From assembly GCA_030063045.1 (NCBI GenBank), contig JAQSEB010000054.1, forward strand, positions 868,001 through 932,000: DNA of 64,000 nucleotides, in the 5' to 3' direction. Each line of letters begins with the position of its first letter. The stretch's first letter is position 1. Of this stretch, positions 32,413 through 45,300 are shown in pieces. The notes beneath the pieces were generated by a model. It was not told the origin of the DNA. It saw nothing but the letters and a program-made list of their open reading frames with translations, and searched no databases. The translations under genes were made by a program, and so were the position numbers. Origin of the DNA: Pratylenchus scribneri. Lineage: Eukaryota > Nematoda > Chromadorea > Rhabditida > Pratylenchidae.

Positions 32413-35400
32413 ATGCCACCAAATCTATTTTTAATCATTCTCCTTATTATCAATATTGCAACATTGGATGGCCAAATTACACTTTCAAATATGGGTGACT
32501 GGAATGAGCTTAGTCATGCCGAAATCGTCGAAGAAAGTCGGAAAATGTGCAACTTACTTCGCAAGAAAGATGTGAATGAAACGAACAAATGGGAGGAGGA
32601 CAACAAACCCGGAGAAGGTGTGTTTCCATTTTTACAAATATTCAATTTTTACACTTTTTTGTACAATTTTATAGTAAAATAGGTCAAAGTCAATTTTTTG
32701 GATTAAGGAAATTTATGAAATTTCAAATAAATCTGAAATTTTGGCTATACGACAATTGAGAACGGAATGTTCTAATGTCAAAGGTCGTAAATCTGTTGGC
32801 TAATTTATATGCCGTTTTTTAGGGCTTAAAATTAACTAAAATGATATTAAAAGCATTGGGCCAAAGTTGAATATTCACCATGTTATGTCCAAAAAACACC
32901 CAGAAAAACAATTTTAATTAAACCCAACAGTTTTTTGGCCATAACATGGTCAATGTTTAACATCGTTAAATGCTTTTGATATCATTTTGTAGCTAATTTT
33001 ATGCCGTATAAAATGGCATATAAATTGGCCACACAACTTTACGACCTTCGAGATTAAACCATTCCGTCCCCAATTATCTTAACACTGAATTTTTTGGCAA
33101 AATAAACCGAAAAACGACATTTTTAGAAGTAACCAAAAACATGGTTTTGAAACCGGTCCCTGCCAAAAACCAACTTTGACAACTTTATTTTTACAGTTCC
33201 AATTCCTGTTGGTTGGCACAATTGTCTATTATTCAATTTGTCCAGTGGATTCCGGGGTGACAAGGAAATTCTGAAGCAGCCGCCCCCTTCGACATCATTG
33301 CCAGAGGGCAAATTGGCAATTGCTGTAGAAAAATTTGAAGTGGAGCACGCGGACAATGTGGGAATGGTTGGTGAATTGGGTGGACAAAAATACATTTTGA
33401 TGTTTAGGAGGAAATTGCCGTTGGAAAATTGAATGTTCTGGTTCATTTGGTTTTGGTAAATTTATATTGAGAATTTTGAATAAATTGTATTTTATTTCAA
33501 AGTCATGGGAAGATAAAAGGCTGGCACAAATGATCAAAATGGAGCATCCCATTCAATTAGCCGATTTGGACTGGATTTGGACACCAACATTGGCAAGCGC
33601 GGATTAGTAGGATATTTGGGGAGTTAAATGGAAAATAACACATATATGTATTTAAGTTGTGGATATTTTTCGGATTGTTTCATCAAAAAGGTTGCCGTCT
33701 TTTTATGCCCAAATCAGCGTGTGCGTGCCCTCTACACTCTTCGATTGAGGGAGCAATGCAAAATTGAACATTCCCGGTTTAAATTAATTAATTTATTTTA
33801 ATAATTATTTATTCAAGTTTTCCAACGGAAGTAGCAAATTGTGAGCGACAAATCTCTTTTGTGCCTGAAAAGAATGTGGAATTTCAATGCCAAAATGAAA
33901 AGGGATTTGGATTAAGTGAAGAAGAATATGAATATTTTGAAAGGAAGATGAAAGTTAGCGTCCATGTTCGAGCCGGAATTGAAGATTATGGGATGGTATT
34001 ACTCGCGGAGGCAAAAAAATCGAAAAAATGGCAACCAGAGGTTGGTAGGGCTAGCCGTCTTTTGCGGACCCGCCACTTGGGGATGAAACGGTTTGGTATC
34101 GATGGCGGTAAAGTTGATGTGGCATTGTTTGTGGGTGACATTTTATTATTCATAAAATTAGCTATAAAATGACATCAAAAGATTCGGCTAAAGTTGAATT
34201 TTCATAGTGTTACGGCCAAAAAAACGTTGGTTTAATTAAAATTGTTTTTCTGGCCGTTTTTGGCCCCTAACTCGGTGAATAATCAATATTGGCCAAAGCT
34301 TTTGATGTCATTTTGTAGCTAATTTTGTGCCTAATAAAATGCCATAAACAATTTCACAATAGCTTTACCACCATCGGCGCCAGACCGTTTCGTCCGCAAA
34401 TGTCGGGTCCGCATTGTGGTGAAGGAAAATGTATTGTTGAAAAATTGGAATAATTTTAGGAAAATTCAATTGAATGTGGCCTATCCGAGGAGAAATGCAC
34501 TCCAAAGGAAGAATGTGCAAAAAGATTTGGAAATGTTATGACCCTGAAAATGAGAATTGTCCAAGAGAGAGGGCCAATGGCAACAATTTCCCTTTGCGCA
34601 ATTCCACTTTTGGCAATGTAAGCAATTGGGCAAAAAAAAATAAATTTATTAATAATTAAGGGAAATATTTAAAATGGCAGATGAATTTCTGGAAATGGCG
34701 AAAAGTTTATACCAGTTCAGCGGTTTACCCAAAATTCACAAACCTTATACTTATATACCATTGAATAGGGCTCGTCAAGACGCGTCGATTGGTATATAAT
34801 TTGTCCTGGTTTAATTGGTTTTGAACTAAACCCCCTAGACGGTTTAAGTGGCTTAAAACCCTCAATTTTTGATCAAACCACAATAAAATATATACCAATC
34901 GACGCCTCTTGATGAGATCTATCGATTGCGTATATGGTTTGTGGGTCTAGGACAAACCACTAAACCATTATGATCTTTTTGCCATTTTCAGTAATTTATT
35001 CGTCAAATTAAATAGTACCCTATAAAAAATATTTTCTAGTATGGCATTTTACTTTCGCCGAGCCAGTGCCAATACTGCCCTTGCATTTTTGTTTGTCCCA
35101 ATGTTTTGCCTTTTTATGGCCTCCCTTCAATATCCCCTCCATGGCTTCCCAAATGGCCCGCCCAAAATTTGTATGAATTATTTGAATATTTTTGGATAAT
35201 TTTAATTTAATTCAAGTGAAATTCTATAATGCCACTTTCTTCATTGCCTCCGCAAATTTGCTGTGCTTTTTGATTGTCCAATTGATGAAGAAAATCGATA
35301 ATGACATTTTTCCATTTCCATTCCCCTATCGATGGCTCCTTTTGGCCAAAGTAATTTGCTTTCAATCAAAAATAAAATAAATTGATTTATTTTAGTTTTT

Positions 35401-35575
35401 GAATGAATTGCCCGGGAAATTGTTCAAATGGCAACCAGCTGATGATGAACGTTTGGTGGAAGATTCTGCTGAAGGGCATGGAGAAGATGTGGAAATTGTC
35501 GAAATGGCCAATGGCAATGGGCCAAATTCGGCAGGGAATGGCAAAGGAAATGAAGCGGCGAGGCATGTTTTATGA
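32413..35575 (+). CDS. Divergent Cys-loop ligand-gated ion channel subunit
   Basis: Nine exons keep phase to a complete 474-residue frame: 32413-32617, 33197-33366, 33503-33606, 33657-33776, 33818-34040, 34460-34617, 35040-35170, 35217-35350, 35396-35575. It starts with a signal peptide (MPPNLFLIILLIINIATLDG). The extracellular domain has WEDKRL, WIWTPTLAS and the defining Cys-loop C-KIEHSRFPTEVAN-C (13 residues between cysteines). Three hydrophobic segments follow: TISLCAIPLLAIMAFYF, NTALAFLFVPMFCLFMASL and NATFFIASANLLCFLIVQLM. The tail after PYRWLLLAKFLNELP is hydrophilic and a typical fourth helix is not obvious. Pentameric receptors of this superfamily gate ion flow at synapses; ligand and ion selectivity cannot be told. 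The exon 2/3 junction is the weakest, being about ten residues shorter than expected. Three introns carry foldback elements. Confidence 0.7.
32738..33090. mobile_element. Foldback element in receptor intron 1 (family F3)
   Basis: Left end ACGACAATTGAGAACGGAAT..AAAGGTCGTAAA; right end TTTACGACCTTCGAG..ATTCCGTCCCCAATTATC. The centre contains GGCCAAAGTTGAAT and AAAACAATTTTAATTAAA blocks also present in the element at 34046-34430. Confidence 0.6.
34046..34430. mobile_element. Foldback element in receptor intron 5 (family F3)
   Basis: Left end GCGGACCCGCCACTTGG..GAAACGGTTTGG..GGCGGTAAAG is inverted on the right as CTTTACCACCATCGGCGCCA..CCGTTTCGTCCGC..GGGTCCGC. The interior is related to the element in intron 1 of the same gene. 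Confidence 0.65.
34700..34995. mobile_element. Foldback element, family F2 (copy 1)
   Basis: Left CTCGTCAAGACGCGTCGATT..GTATATAATTTGTC and right ATACCAATCGACGCCTCTTG..CATATGGTTTGTGG ends are inverted repeats. Two relatives occur at 38265-38510 and 53275-53545. It lies in an intron of the receptor gene. Confidence 0.6.
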
Positions 35576-37196
35576 TGGGGGAATGGGGACATAAATAATA
35601 TTTTGTGCCTTATTAGCAATTTGGAAATGTGGATTTTGTTGGACAAAATGTTGGCTTCGATCCTTGCATTCTGCTTTGTTTACTTATTCATTTGGACGAT
35701 TGGATGAATATGAAAGTGGAAGAATGATGAATGGCAATGTCAATATCAAATGATGATAATAAATTTGGCTTTAATCTTTTGGGATTTCTTTGATTAGAAA
35801 TTAAATAATTAAAACAAAAACGATTTATTCATCTCCATCACATTCATTTTTGGTGCCTCTGAGCTCTGAGGTCATCCATCCATTTTAAAGGCATTTGAAT
35901 TTGTTTGATGAGGGAAATTCCATTTGTCTATTCCCATCCATAATTTGGGGCATTTTAATTTTTAATTTGGAATAAAAATGGAAAAATTTTAATATTTGGT
36001 TGATACCTCGAATTTTTACCAAATATATCTCATTAATCAGTTAATAAATAATAAAATTTCTATATATTTAAATATTTGAACGTGAAATTTCAAAGTTATA
36101 ATTTAATGTGGAAATGGGGATTAAGTGATTAAATGGCGAAAATTGGAGAGAAAGAGTACGGTATACAAATTATTGTTGATGGTAACCATTTTGGTACTAA
36201 TGGCGATTGAGCTCGGGAAACGATGATATGAAACAACTCATCATATCAAAGTGACAATGACAATCCTCAGCGGTGACCGGTGAAGAGAAAAGTTCAAGTT
36301 CAAGCAAAGAAGACATAAATAATTGTAATTAATTTATAAAAATTAGTCTTATCTTAATATTCATTTGAAAAATTTATTTTTTTATACAAAAAATACAGCT
36401 GCGAATTTGTAGTTTTCGTTAGATCTTGTCTAATACTAACACTGAATATATATGTTACAGCAGCGAATATTGGAAATCTGCGTATTTCCGGAAATACACA
36501 GGTAGTAGAGTTAGCGAATTTTAGAAATCTCGACTTCTAGGCATCTTACAGACTCGAGAATAGGCTCATTCGACTCGGCATGGTCGATTTAGTATATGAA
36601 ATTTCAATTTCAAACCCCTAGCCATTATTAGCCCCTAAAATTCCTAATCCTTAGCCCCTAAAACCCATGCCGCCCCTACCTTAACCCTAGCCCTTAAACA
36701 AGTCTGAAATTGAAATTTTATATAGTAAATCGACCGTGCCGAGTCGAATGAGCCTATTCTCGGGTCTGTACGATGCCAAGAAGTCGAGAATTCCAAAATT
36801 CGCTAACCCAATTTCCTAGTGAATTCCGGAAATCGTGCTAATTTCCAATATTCTCTGTTACATATATATATTGTAAAATTTGTTAAATTTTCCAATTTAA
36901 TTCGACATTTATCGACTATTAATCATCAATTTTCCCATATCTAAATTTTTTTTCTATTAAAAAACCCATTTCAGCTACATCATTTTCAATTATAGAGTAG
37001 AATTACTCTCAGAAATGAATCATTCGGCATCAATCGCAGTTTTCGCTTCCAAATTAAAAATTCATTTCTTTTTAATTTTTATATATGGCTCTTTTTTATT
37101 ACTAATATTATAAATAAAATAATTCACTAATTTCTCTCCATTTTTATTAGATAATTTTAATAATAAAAATTCATTTTTCAACCTAAATCAACGAAA
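35576..37196. other. Intergenic stretch with direct repeat and foldback element
   Basis: No gene recognised. 35880-36215 repeats 31620-31905 in the same orientation (GGCATTTGAATTTGTTTGA, CAGTTAATAAATAATAAAAT, TTGGAGAGAAAGAGT..ACGGTATA, TAACCATTTTGGTA). 36445-36865 is a foldback element. Confidence 0.5.
36445..36865. mobile_element. Foldback element, about 180-bp arms
   Basis: The left arm contains GAATAGGCTCATTCGACTCG and GCATGGTCGATTTAGTATAT; the right arm contains the complements ATATAGTAAATCGACC and CGAGTCGAATGAGCCTATTC. The outer ends are GAATATTGGAAATC / TTTCCAATATTC. It is the uninterrupted relative of the element at 8786-9535. Confidence 0.7.
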
Positions 37197-38856
37197 ATGC
37201 GAATGTATTCCCTTATTCTTTTGGCTACTATCGCCATCATTTTATGGGCAACATTTGGATACGGTCAAATTGTGTCGACTGATGCCGGCAATGCAACTGC
37301 TGAAGATAGTATGAAAAATGGGAAGAGAAAAATGAGAATTTTTATTAATTTTTTATCAGGTGTTAATTCCATGTTCGGATCGACTGGAATGTCGGCAACA
37401 ATAGATGGCAATTTGACAATGCCCAATGGCACTTTGAATGGTAAATGGGAATTTAATTTTAATTTAATTTAAAAAAATGATTTATTTTAAAGGAAATGAC
37501 ATCTTTTGGACTACTGTGCCGGACACCGTTTCATTGGATGGAATGCTTTTGCCGAATTCCACAGCTGTGTTTGAAGGTAACCATTTTTAAAATTTTTTAA
37601 AAATCTCGAACCTCAACGAGATATTTTTTCGATGAAATTTTTCGTGATTTCGATCTCGAAAAGTCCCATTTTCCGAATATTATTATTAAAAGATTTATTC
37701 AAAATTATTTTAAAGTGTTATGATTTTAATGGAAAATATATTTTTAGATGAATTCAATTCATCCATCGCCCCCCATCTTGAATACCATTTGAATGTGAAG
37801 GGACCAATTGGAAAGGATGCGGCCAATAATCGCCTTAAAATGGAAAATGCCGATGAAGGAGATCGTAGAAATGAGACAATGGCGGATTTAGCTCGGCAAA
37901 AATTCGATGGAGTTTGATTAAAAATATTATGGATTTTAATAATTTTTATATTTTTAGCACAAAATTCTACTTGGCGGATGGGCTTTCACCTGGAATCTGA
38001 TTTTCAAAAATGTGAACGATACAATCAAGTTCAAACGGGATGGAAAATTAAATACGCTCAGTGCCTACAATAAAATCGGTAACACTAACTTTTAAAAATG
38101 AGAAAATATTTTTTTGCCGAATAATTTACATTCTTTTGCTGAATAATTTACATTCTTTTGCTGAATAATTTACATTCTTTTGCCGAATAATTTACATTCT
38201 TTTGCTGAATAATTTATATTCTTTTGCCGAAAAATCAGTTTTTTGATTATAACTTTTTTTTGAGCTTGATCCTAGACCCATAAACCATTTATCATATTTA
38301 TAGAGCTTATCGAGACGCCTCGATTGATGTATAATTTGTCACGGTTTGTCCAAAATTCAAAGTGTTAAACCGTTTAAACCCTATTTTGGTTTTTGGTTTA
38401 TAACTCTTTTAGTTTTGAACCAAACTCACATCAATCGACGCGTCTCGATGAGCTCTACAAATATGCTTATAATGGTTTAATTGTCTAGGATAAAACACAA
38501 AAAGGTTATCATCAAAAAACCGATCTTTCGGCAAAAGAATGTAAATCTTTCGGCAAAAAAATTGGCACCCTTTAAAAATGAAAATATTTTCAAAATTAAC
38601 AGTTGGATTCATGGAAAAAATATATGCAATCAAGGCAGTGAAGAATGAAGCAGACAAAGTGTTCATCGAATCGACTTTTCTTCTAATTGATGTGATAAAA
38701 TCCGGAGAAATGCGCAATCAAACTGAATTGGCTCTGAGCGAACTCAAAAATGCCTACAAAGTGATTAGCACCAATGCTGAAGCTGCCTTTGACACATTCA
38801 ACAAGGAATTTGAAGAATTCCGCGAAGAATTCAATGTGCCTCTGGCAATGCTCTAA
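37197..38856 (+). CDS. Secreted protein of unknown family, 271 aa
   Basis: Six exons keep phase: 37197-37308, 37360-37440, 37493-37576, 37748-37911, 37958-38078, 38603-38856 (TAA). The N-terminus MRMYSLILLATIAIILWATF is a signal peptide. The next part is rich in Asn/Thr/Ser with potential N-glycosylation sites (GNATA, GNLTM, PNSTA, RNETM). The last exon encodes a long helical, coiled-coil-like stretch (ELKNAYKVISTNAEAAFDTF, EFEEFREEF). There are no cysteines in the visible mature chain. I do not recognise the family. Intron 5 carries a 23-bp minisatellite and a foldback element. Confidence 0.65.
38112..38245 (+). repeat. 23-bp minisatellite in an intron
   Basis: About five tandem copies of GCTGAATAATTTACATTCTTTT with C/T variants. 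A single inverted copy (CTTTCGGCAAAAGAATGTAA) lies at about 38525 on the far side of the foldback element, so the array and that copy could pair. Confidence 0.75.
38265..38510. mobile_element. Foldback element, family F2 (copy 2)
   Basis: Left AGCTTATCGAGACGCCTCGA and right TCGACGCGTCTCGATGAGCT ends are inverted, and outer CCTAGACCCATAAACCATTT pairs with AATGGTTTAATTGTCTAGG. It lies in an intron of the secreted gene at 37197. Confidence 0.65.
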
Positions 38857-39489
38857 AGTGAGAATGAGATGAAGAATAAAAGATGAATATGGAAGACAAT
38901 TATCTTTAATATCATTCATAAATTTTCAAAAATGTCTTCAATAAATCCATTATAATTTTCATTTTAAATTTAATTACAATTTCCATTTCTTTCATCAATT
39001 CTTTATTATTTTTCCCCAAATATTCACATGAATGTCATTGCCGCCAGTGACAACAAAAGTCATGAGGGAAAAGGGTTTTGGTTATTAAAAAAAGGGTTAA
39101 ATATTTAAAAGTCAATTGGGAAGAAATTATTAATATTTTTGGAATCTATGACATTGGCCAATATCTAAAAACATATTCCTTACTGTTAATAAATTTTCAT
39201 ATCATTTAATTATGCTCATTCTGGAGTGAATTTTGATATCAAAATCATTGAAAGAAAAACAATTGAATAGAAAAAACAAAAACAATTTTTAAAAATATTT
39301 TTAGGATCCATTTTCTGCATGATTATCACTTTTTGCCTATAACCTATATAATTTTCAACAAATTAAAAATTAGTTTATATAAATAAGAGGTTTAACGATG
39401 ATTCATAATGATCATTAGAAAATATCTGCTTTCAATTTTTGTAAATTTTTATTGTGCCATTTTTCGATGCTCATTTTATTCGGATTCCA

Positions 39490-39725
39490 GCAGCATCCAA
39501 TCGAAGGGGATTAGCCCTCGAAAATGTTGTCCTCCATAATCATCCCTCACGCACAATAATCGGCCTTTGTCCCAAAAAGTAAGCGCCATAATCCGTTGCG
39601 CCAATTGTCACTACTAAAAATGTGGGCTCATCACGGTCCGGGCCCAAAAAAATATTCGAATCCCTCATTTCGACCATCATCTACATATTTCCACAGCAAT
39701 GCATCATCATCAATTCCAACAATTC
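39490..39725 (-). pseudogene. Possible exon relic with two frame breaks
   Basis: The minus strand reads RIVGIDDDALLWKYVDDG..GFEYFFGPGP, then after a one-base shift DEPTFLVVTIGATDYGAYFL..RPIIVREG, then a stop and LWRTTFSRANPLRLDAAGI. The runs look protein-like and are compositionally unlike surrounding AT-rich DNA. The family is not recognised, and two breaks make this a relic at best. Confidence 0.3.
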
Positions 39726-39794
39726 TCCAAAAAATATGTTTACTTTTCTCTAAGTTTTTATGGGTTCAATCTATAGCCAACTTGGAACAGCGAA

Positions 39795-40140
39795 CAGTAC
39801 AACTTGGCGCGAATGATTATAAATTATTAAAGATTATACTAATATTGATGTTTTTACTATCAAATTAAAGAGTAGAATTTTGGCTATTCAATTATATAAA
39901 TTTTATTTAGATTGGTTGAAAAATGATGGACTTATTGTCAAATAAGCAGGGAGACTTTTTATCAAGGAAAGATGAAATTCTTAAGGGTTTTTTGAACAAT
40001 AACTTTATCAAATCCTAACTTATTTAAATAAATTTAATATCATTGAATAGCTAAGAGTTTGCCATTTTATTTGATACCAAATTTATCAAAATCTATTCAT
40101 TCCATAATGAAATATAATCATTCGCGTCAAGTTGCTGCAT
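39795..40140. mobile_element. Foldback element with CGCGAATGATTATAA ends (copy 2)
   Basis: CAACTTGGCGCGAATGATTA at the left is inverted as TATAATCATTCGCGTCAAGT at the right. Related to 29015-29345. Confidence 0.6.
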
Positions 40141-41454
40141 TTTCATATGAAACTTTGATCTTTTTTCCCACCATTCGCCCTAATTTTTTCTCCGTTTGGT
40201 TCTGCTAATCAAAATTCCGCAAAAACACACAATAAAAGAGATGCAAAATGCGGGACAATAATATTCATTATTCAATGACAAACAATTGCATAAAAATGTT
40301 ATTTGATAATAAATGATCACCTTCCAATTTTCCTTAACAATTCTTCACCCAATCAACTGGTTTTTTTCTCGCCTTCTCCAAAAATTATTATGCGCCCAAA
40401 AAAACCCATAAAAACTGATTTTGTCGATTAAACCCCCTTTTCGCATTCTGCCTTCTTCCAAATGAAAATTGTTTATTTTATTGCCCTTTTTCAATCCGTT
40501 TTGGAAAAATGGTCAGCAAATTTGAAGTAAATTCTAAATCAATTTTCCAACTAAATAATTAGAATTAAATTCATTTTTATTACTATTTCATAGCCCAGGA
40601 TTTGATGAATTAATTACAGAAAAAGTTGGCGGATTTGTTAAAAATCCAAAAATGTTATGACCAAAATAATGTCAAAATAGATCAAATTCTAACAGTTTAG
40701 GTTTTTATGGCCATAACTTTCTGGTCAATTAGGTTTTGATCACTTATTTTGGTACCAAAATATTCTAGAGAAAGAGTTTAATTTATTTTTGTTAAACTTT
40801 AATAGCTAAAAGAATTGCTGAGATATTGGCAAATGAGCAAAGTCAGCTTCAAATCTATTTCAATCCGATAGCCTCCAATTTGGCGCCACGAGAATGGCCA
40901 CCACCTTCGTCCATTCATCTTTTTTTTACAATGTTTCGCGCATTTCCTCCTCACCCCAACCATATTGATTCCCATCCACCAATAATTCCATCCAGCGCCT
41001 CATTCAATTCAATTCTCATTCACACATTTCCCGCCGGCGACGATTGTCAAGCATTTCCTCCCCCCCTTTTCCTCAAATGAATGTCCGACAAGGCCAATTC
41101 CCTGAGCCCACAAAAATTTAATGTTCCCAACAACAATTTTTTATTAGCTTTTTAGCAATTTTTTTATTAGCTTTTTTGGAATTAAAAATGAATTAATGTT
41201 CATTAATTCTGGCCCAAATTTGATGGACTCCTCGAGAATTTGATAAAAAATGAAAGGAGGCGCCGCCATTTTTTCCGTTCTTTTTGCATTATCGCATCAT
41301 AAAAAAGCAATTGGGACCTATTAATGAATAATTCTGGGCCATTCCACTCCATAAAAACCCAAATAATGGAAATATCATAATATTCTTTTTCTATTTTGCC
41401 CGACAAATTAATCCTCAATTCTCTCCCCTTTTTTGGAGGTACTCCTTGATTAAT

Positions 41455-41780
41455 GAGGGAAAGTTTGAATGTTTATAAATCACAATAGACTGAAACCATT
41501 TTGAATGCTTTTTATATGTTTGATAGGGCAAAGAATTGTCTTTAAAATGATATAAAAATTATTTTATAAATTTATAATTGGAGAAAAATATGATCGTGTG
41601 AAAAGGAGGGCCAAAATATTGCCAAATTTCAATATTTTTGAATATAAATAATTTTAGAATATATTTTTAAAATTTATTTTTAATATGAACTGATGAGGAA
41701 TTATTAGCTTTATTAAACTGTATAAATCATTTTTTAAATAATTCATGATGCGATGATTTATTGGCCACAAATCGTCATAT
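41455..41780. repeat. Dispersed repeat shared with 63090-63390
   Basis: Shares AACCATTTTG, GATATAAAAATTATTTT and TTTTAAATAATTCATGA followed by GATTTATTGGC or GAATTATTGGC, in the same order and orientation as 63090-63390, which lies in a klp-11 intron. Confidence 0.45.
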
Positions 41781-42341
41781 TCTTTTTTGTTCCACCCCCA
41801 CAAATTGTTCTAATCCCACCAAATTTAATTCCAATTTTTTGGGGTTCCCAATTTTGAATCCATCTTTCTTATCATCATCTTCCCTCCCCATTTTTGCTTC
41901 TTATCAATTCCATTCAATTTCATTCCCTTTACCCCATTCGCCCACATTACCATTTTTGTGTGTGAACCATCATTTACATTTACCACCACCTCCTCCGCAG
42001 CAGAAAACCCAATTTGGCCACCAAATGCTTTCTCATTCGCATTTTTGGATGATCAATTCCTTCCTCCGTTTTTGGCTTGTCATCCACCCAAATTGACTTA
42101 TTTATTTTCCAAAGGGGGTGTCCATTTTCCCCCTGCCATCTGATTTTCTTCATTTGCCCCACATTTTCTCGATGATCCTTCCCCGCACATATTTTCCCTT
42201 TTTTCCATATGGCCATCTTCGGATGATTCATCCAAAAAAGAGAAGGCAATTTTCTTTTCAACCCAACCAATTCACAGCAAATTCCTCCACCTTTTTTACC
42301 CACCTTTTCCTTTTATTTTTGTAGATTTTTGGTAAATTGGA

Positions 42342-45300
42342 ATGGATAAAGCCAACAATCTATCGAATTCCTCAATGCCAATTCCTCGACTCTGCGTTTT
42401 GACCAAATTGAGTGGGTCCGAGGAATATGGCTTCAATTTGCATGCCGAAATGGGCAGAGGCCAATTTGTGGGCGCCGTGGATGTGGGCAGTTCAGCACAG
42501 GTAATTTTTAAGGCCATAATTTAAAAGGGACAACATAAAAATATACTTGGCAAGGGACTAAAATTATGTCGACAAATTTAATTATTTTATGGGCTAAAAT
42601 TTTTATAATTTTCATACCAAATATAGAATATAAGCTATTGAATATCACATAAAATAATTTTTATCTAAATTAGTTTAAATAAACGTTAAAATTGATGGAG
42701 TATGGTCGAAAAATAATGAAAATTGACTTGTCCTTGTCTTGAATAGTCTAAATTTTTCATTAATCCATCATTTCTGAACCCTTCTAAATAAAATTTATAT
42801 TTTACAATAACCAAAACTTTATTTAATTTGATATCATATTCATCAACATATGTTCAATGCTTAATGAGTAAATAGTCTTTCGCGCTTAATTAAGGCATAT
42901 CCTAATCAACTATTCATCAGTCTATATATTCCTTTTTTTAATATGCAGATGGCCGACCTTCGACCCGGCGATCATATTGTCGCAGTCAATGGCGAATCAA
43001 TTGAAGGCCTTTCCCATAAAGAAGTTCTTAATATTTTTGTAATAAAAATAATAATTTATTAAATTTTAGGTGGTCCAAAGGATCAAATCCAATCCAGTTC
43101 GATGCTCCCTTCTCGTTTTGGATGAGGAAGGCGTTTTATGGTAAATTTTGAACAAATTTATTATGAATTAATTAATTTTTATGCAAATTTAAAGGTACAA
43201 AGAGAATAATTTTCCAATGACTGCTGAGCACATTTTGGGCCGATTAAATGCTGCGCAACATTCAACAAAATGGGAACAACACAAAAATGAACCGGATGAG
43301 GAAGAAGTTGGAGTGGATGTTCCGGTGGGTGTCATAATTTGTATATTTTTCTTGAAATCACTTTTTCAGATTCCACTGCCCAGGAAACAACTCACTGAAC
43401 AATCGGCAAATTTGCAAATAAGTCCAGCCAGCCGGACTTCTTATGGGGTAATTCCAACTTTTAAGATATCGGATTGAAAAAAATTGCCAAAAATTAACCA
43501 ATATCCTTCGGAAATTTACTGTAGAGAGGGAATGGCTGAGTGAGAAAGAGGGAGGGAATTAGATATTAGAAGGGAGCATGGAAATTGAGAAACATGCCCC
43601 AGGAAATATTCATTCCATTTTATTACCTCCAAAAAGCCAATAGGAAATGGAAATGGAATCCGAGGGAAGGAGGGAAATATACTGTAATGAAGGTATGAAG
43701 ATTTCCTTTTCCATCATTATGATTATGATGGACAATGATTTAGGCGATTGTGAAAATGACCAGAGAGGAAATGTTTTCATTTCTTCTATTTCTTATTCGC
43801 TTATATATGTAGGAGTGAATTACTATAAATTATTATTGCAAATTGGAATATACTGTAACCAAGGAAGATTCTCTTTCCCTTATTTTACAATGATTAAAGA
43901 TTAAAGCTTATTGTGAAATGCCCACAGAAAATTTTCATTTCTTTTCATTTCTATTCGATTATAGGTGAATTAATATTTATTTTCAATTGGAATACAATTA
44001 AAAGATGAAGGCTAATAATTATTCTTGGATTAATAAAAAATAAATCCCAAAAAACCTTACCTTTAATTAATTCCATGACCAGTATTGAATAAGGAATAGT
44101 TCTAAAATGTAATTAATAAATTAATTTTGAGACAATTCAATATCCATAAATTCAAGGGAACTGATATGTTGGAGAGTGGCTCATGCTCGATTGCATTGCC
44201 CGCAAGCATTCCCGGTTCTCCATTGTCCAATCCTCGCATTTTTGATGATGGCGAAGAACAACGAACGCCAATTCCCGTTCAATTGTTGACATTGGAGGAG
44301 GAACAGCAAAAGAAGCAACAAGCAATGGCAGAAAAGGTCATTAAACGGGCACAATTTATTCCATTCAAAACCAATTTATTGGGCCGCACCCATTTTCCCT
44401 TTCCTTCTTACCAAATATGGATTTTATTCTCGTGTCTCCGATTTCCCCTCTTGAATTGAATTTATGGGATTTGGGATTGAGTTTAGCATCCTCTCATTCA
44501 ATTCTATACCAAATTTCCATATTGAAAACCTCCTTCAACTAGAAGATGAAATTTAAAGAAGATATTCCCTCCTGGCTGCGCGTAGACAGTAGGTCGATTA
44601 AAAAATGTTTGAAACAAATTTAACTCAACAATGGTTAAAATATTTTGGAAATAATTCGAATTTAAATCAAACATGTAATAGTCTCTATAAATACACTAGA
44701 TAAAACCAGAAATAAAATGTGAATTAAATTGTAGGGTACTCCCGAAATAAGGTGTTTCATTTTCTAAACTATTATTTTGGCCATAACTCAATAAGAAAGC
44801 AACTAATATTAGAAGACGATAAGTCATTTAAACGCGCTATAATTAAATTTTACCTCAAAAGTGGCCTTCCTCAAATTCGGGTTTATTACATTCTAAAACT
44901 TCTAACTATTTAACCTGAATTTTTAAAATTAAAAATGACGGCTTTTTAGAAGACCATTTGGGCTTTCACTTGGTACAATACTTTCCGAGATTGTTTATTG
45001 TCTTGATGTGAAATAAATAAAGGTTTAAGACATTCACCCCTCCAATCCAATATGTCCCATAGTAATTTTGAAATTATCGCAGACAATTTGATCACAACAA
45101 AATTGTGAATTATTATTGAAATAAATTGGTTTGAATTCAATCTACATGGATTTGCATTTTTTCCCTCCATCCCCCATTCCCATTCAAATTCTAATCCCCT
45201 TTTGAGAGTTTTTGGCCTGGAATAGTTTGCCGCGGCCATAAATTCCCCCCTTCATTCAGTCCATTTGGCTAATTCATTTTTGGTGTACATTTTTGATGGA

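Larger units (their letters stand above)
38857..42341. other. Long intergenic stretch
   Basis: Holds a possible minus-strand gene relic (about 39490-39725), a foldback element (39795-40140) and a repeat (41455-41780). The C/T-rich part at 41760-42320 is a plausible upstream region or 5'UTR of nrfl-1, with an acceptor-like TTTTGTAG shortly before its ATG. No other gene is supported. Confidence 0.4.

Noticed and set aside
41761..42324. 111- and 107-codon frames upstream of nrfl-1
   Set aside because: C/T-rich sequence keeps several frames open on both strands; no splice structure or motif.
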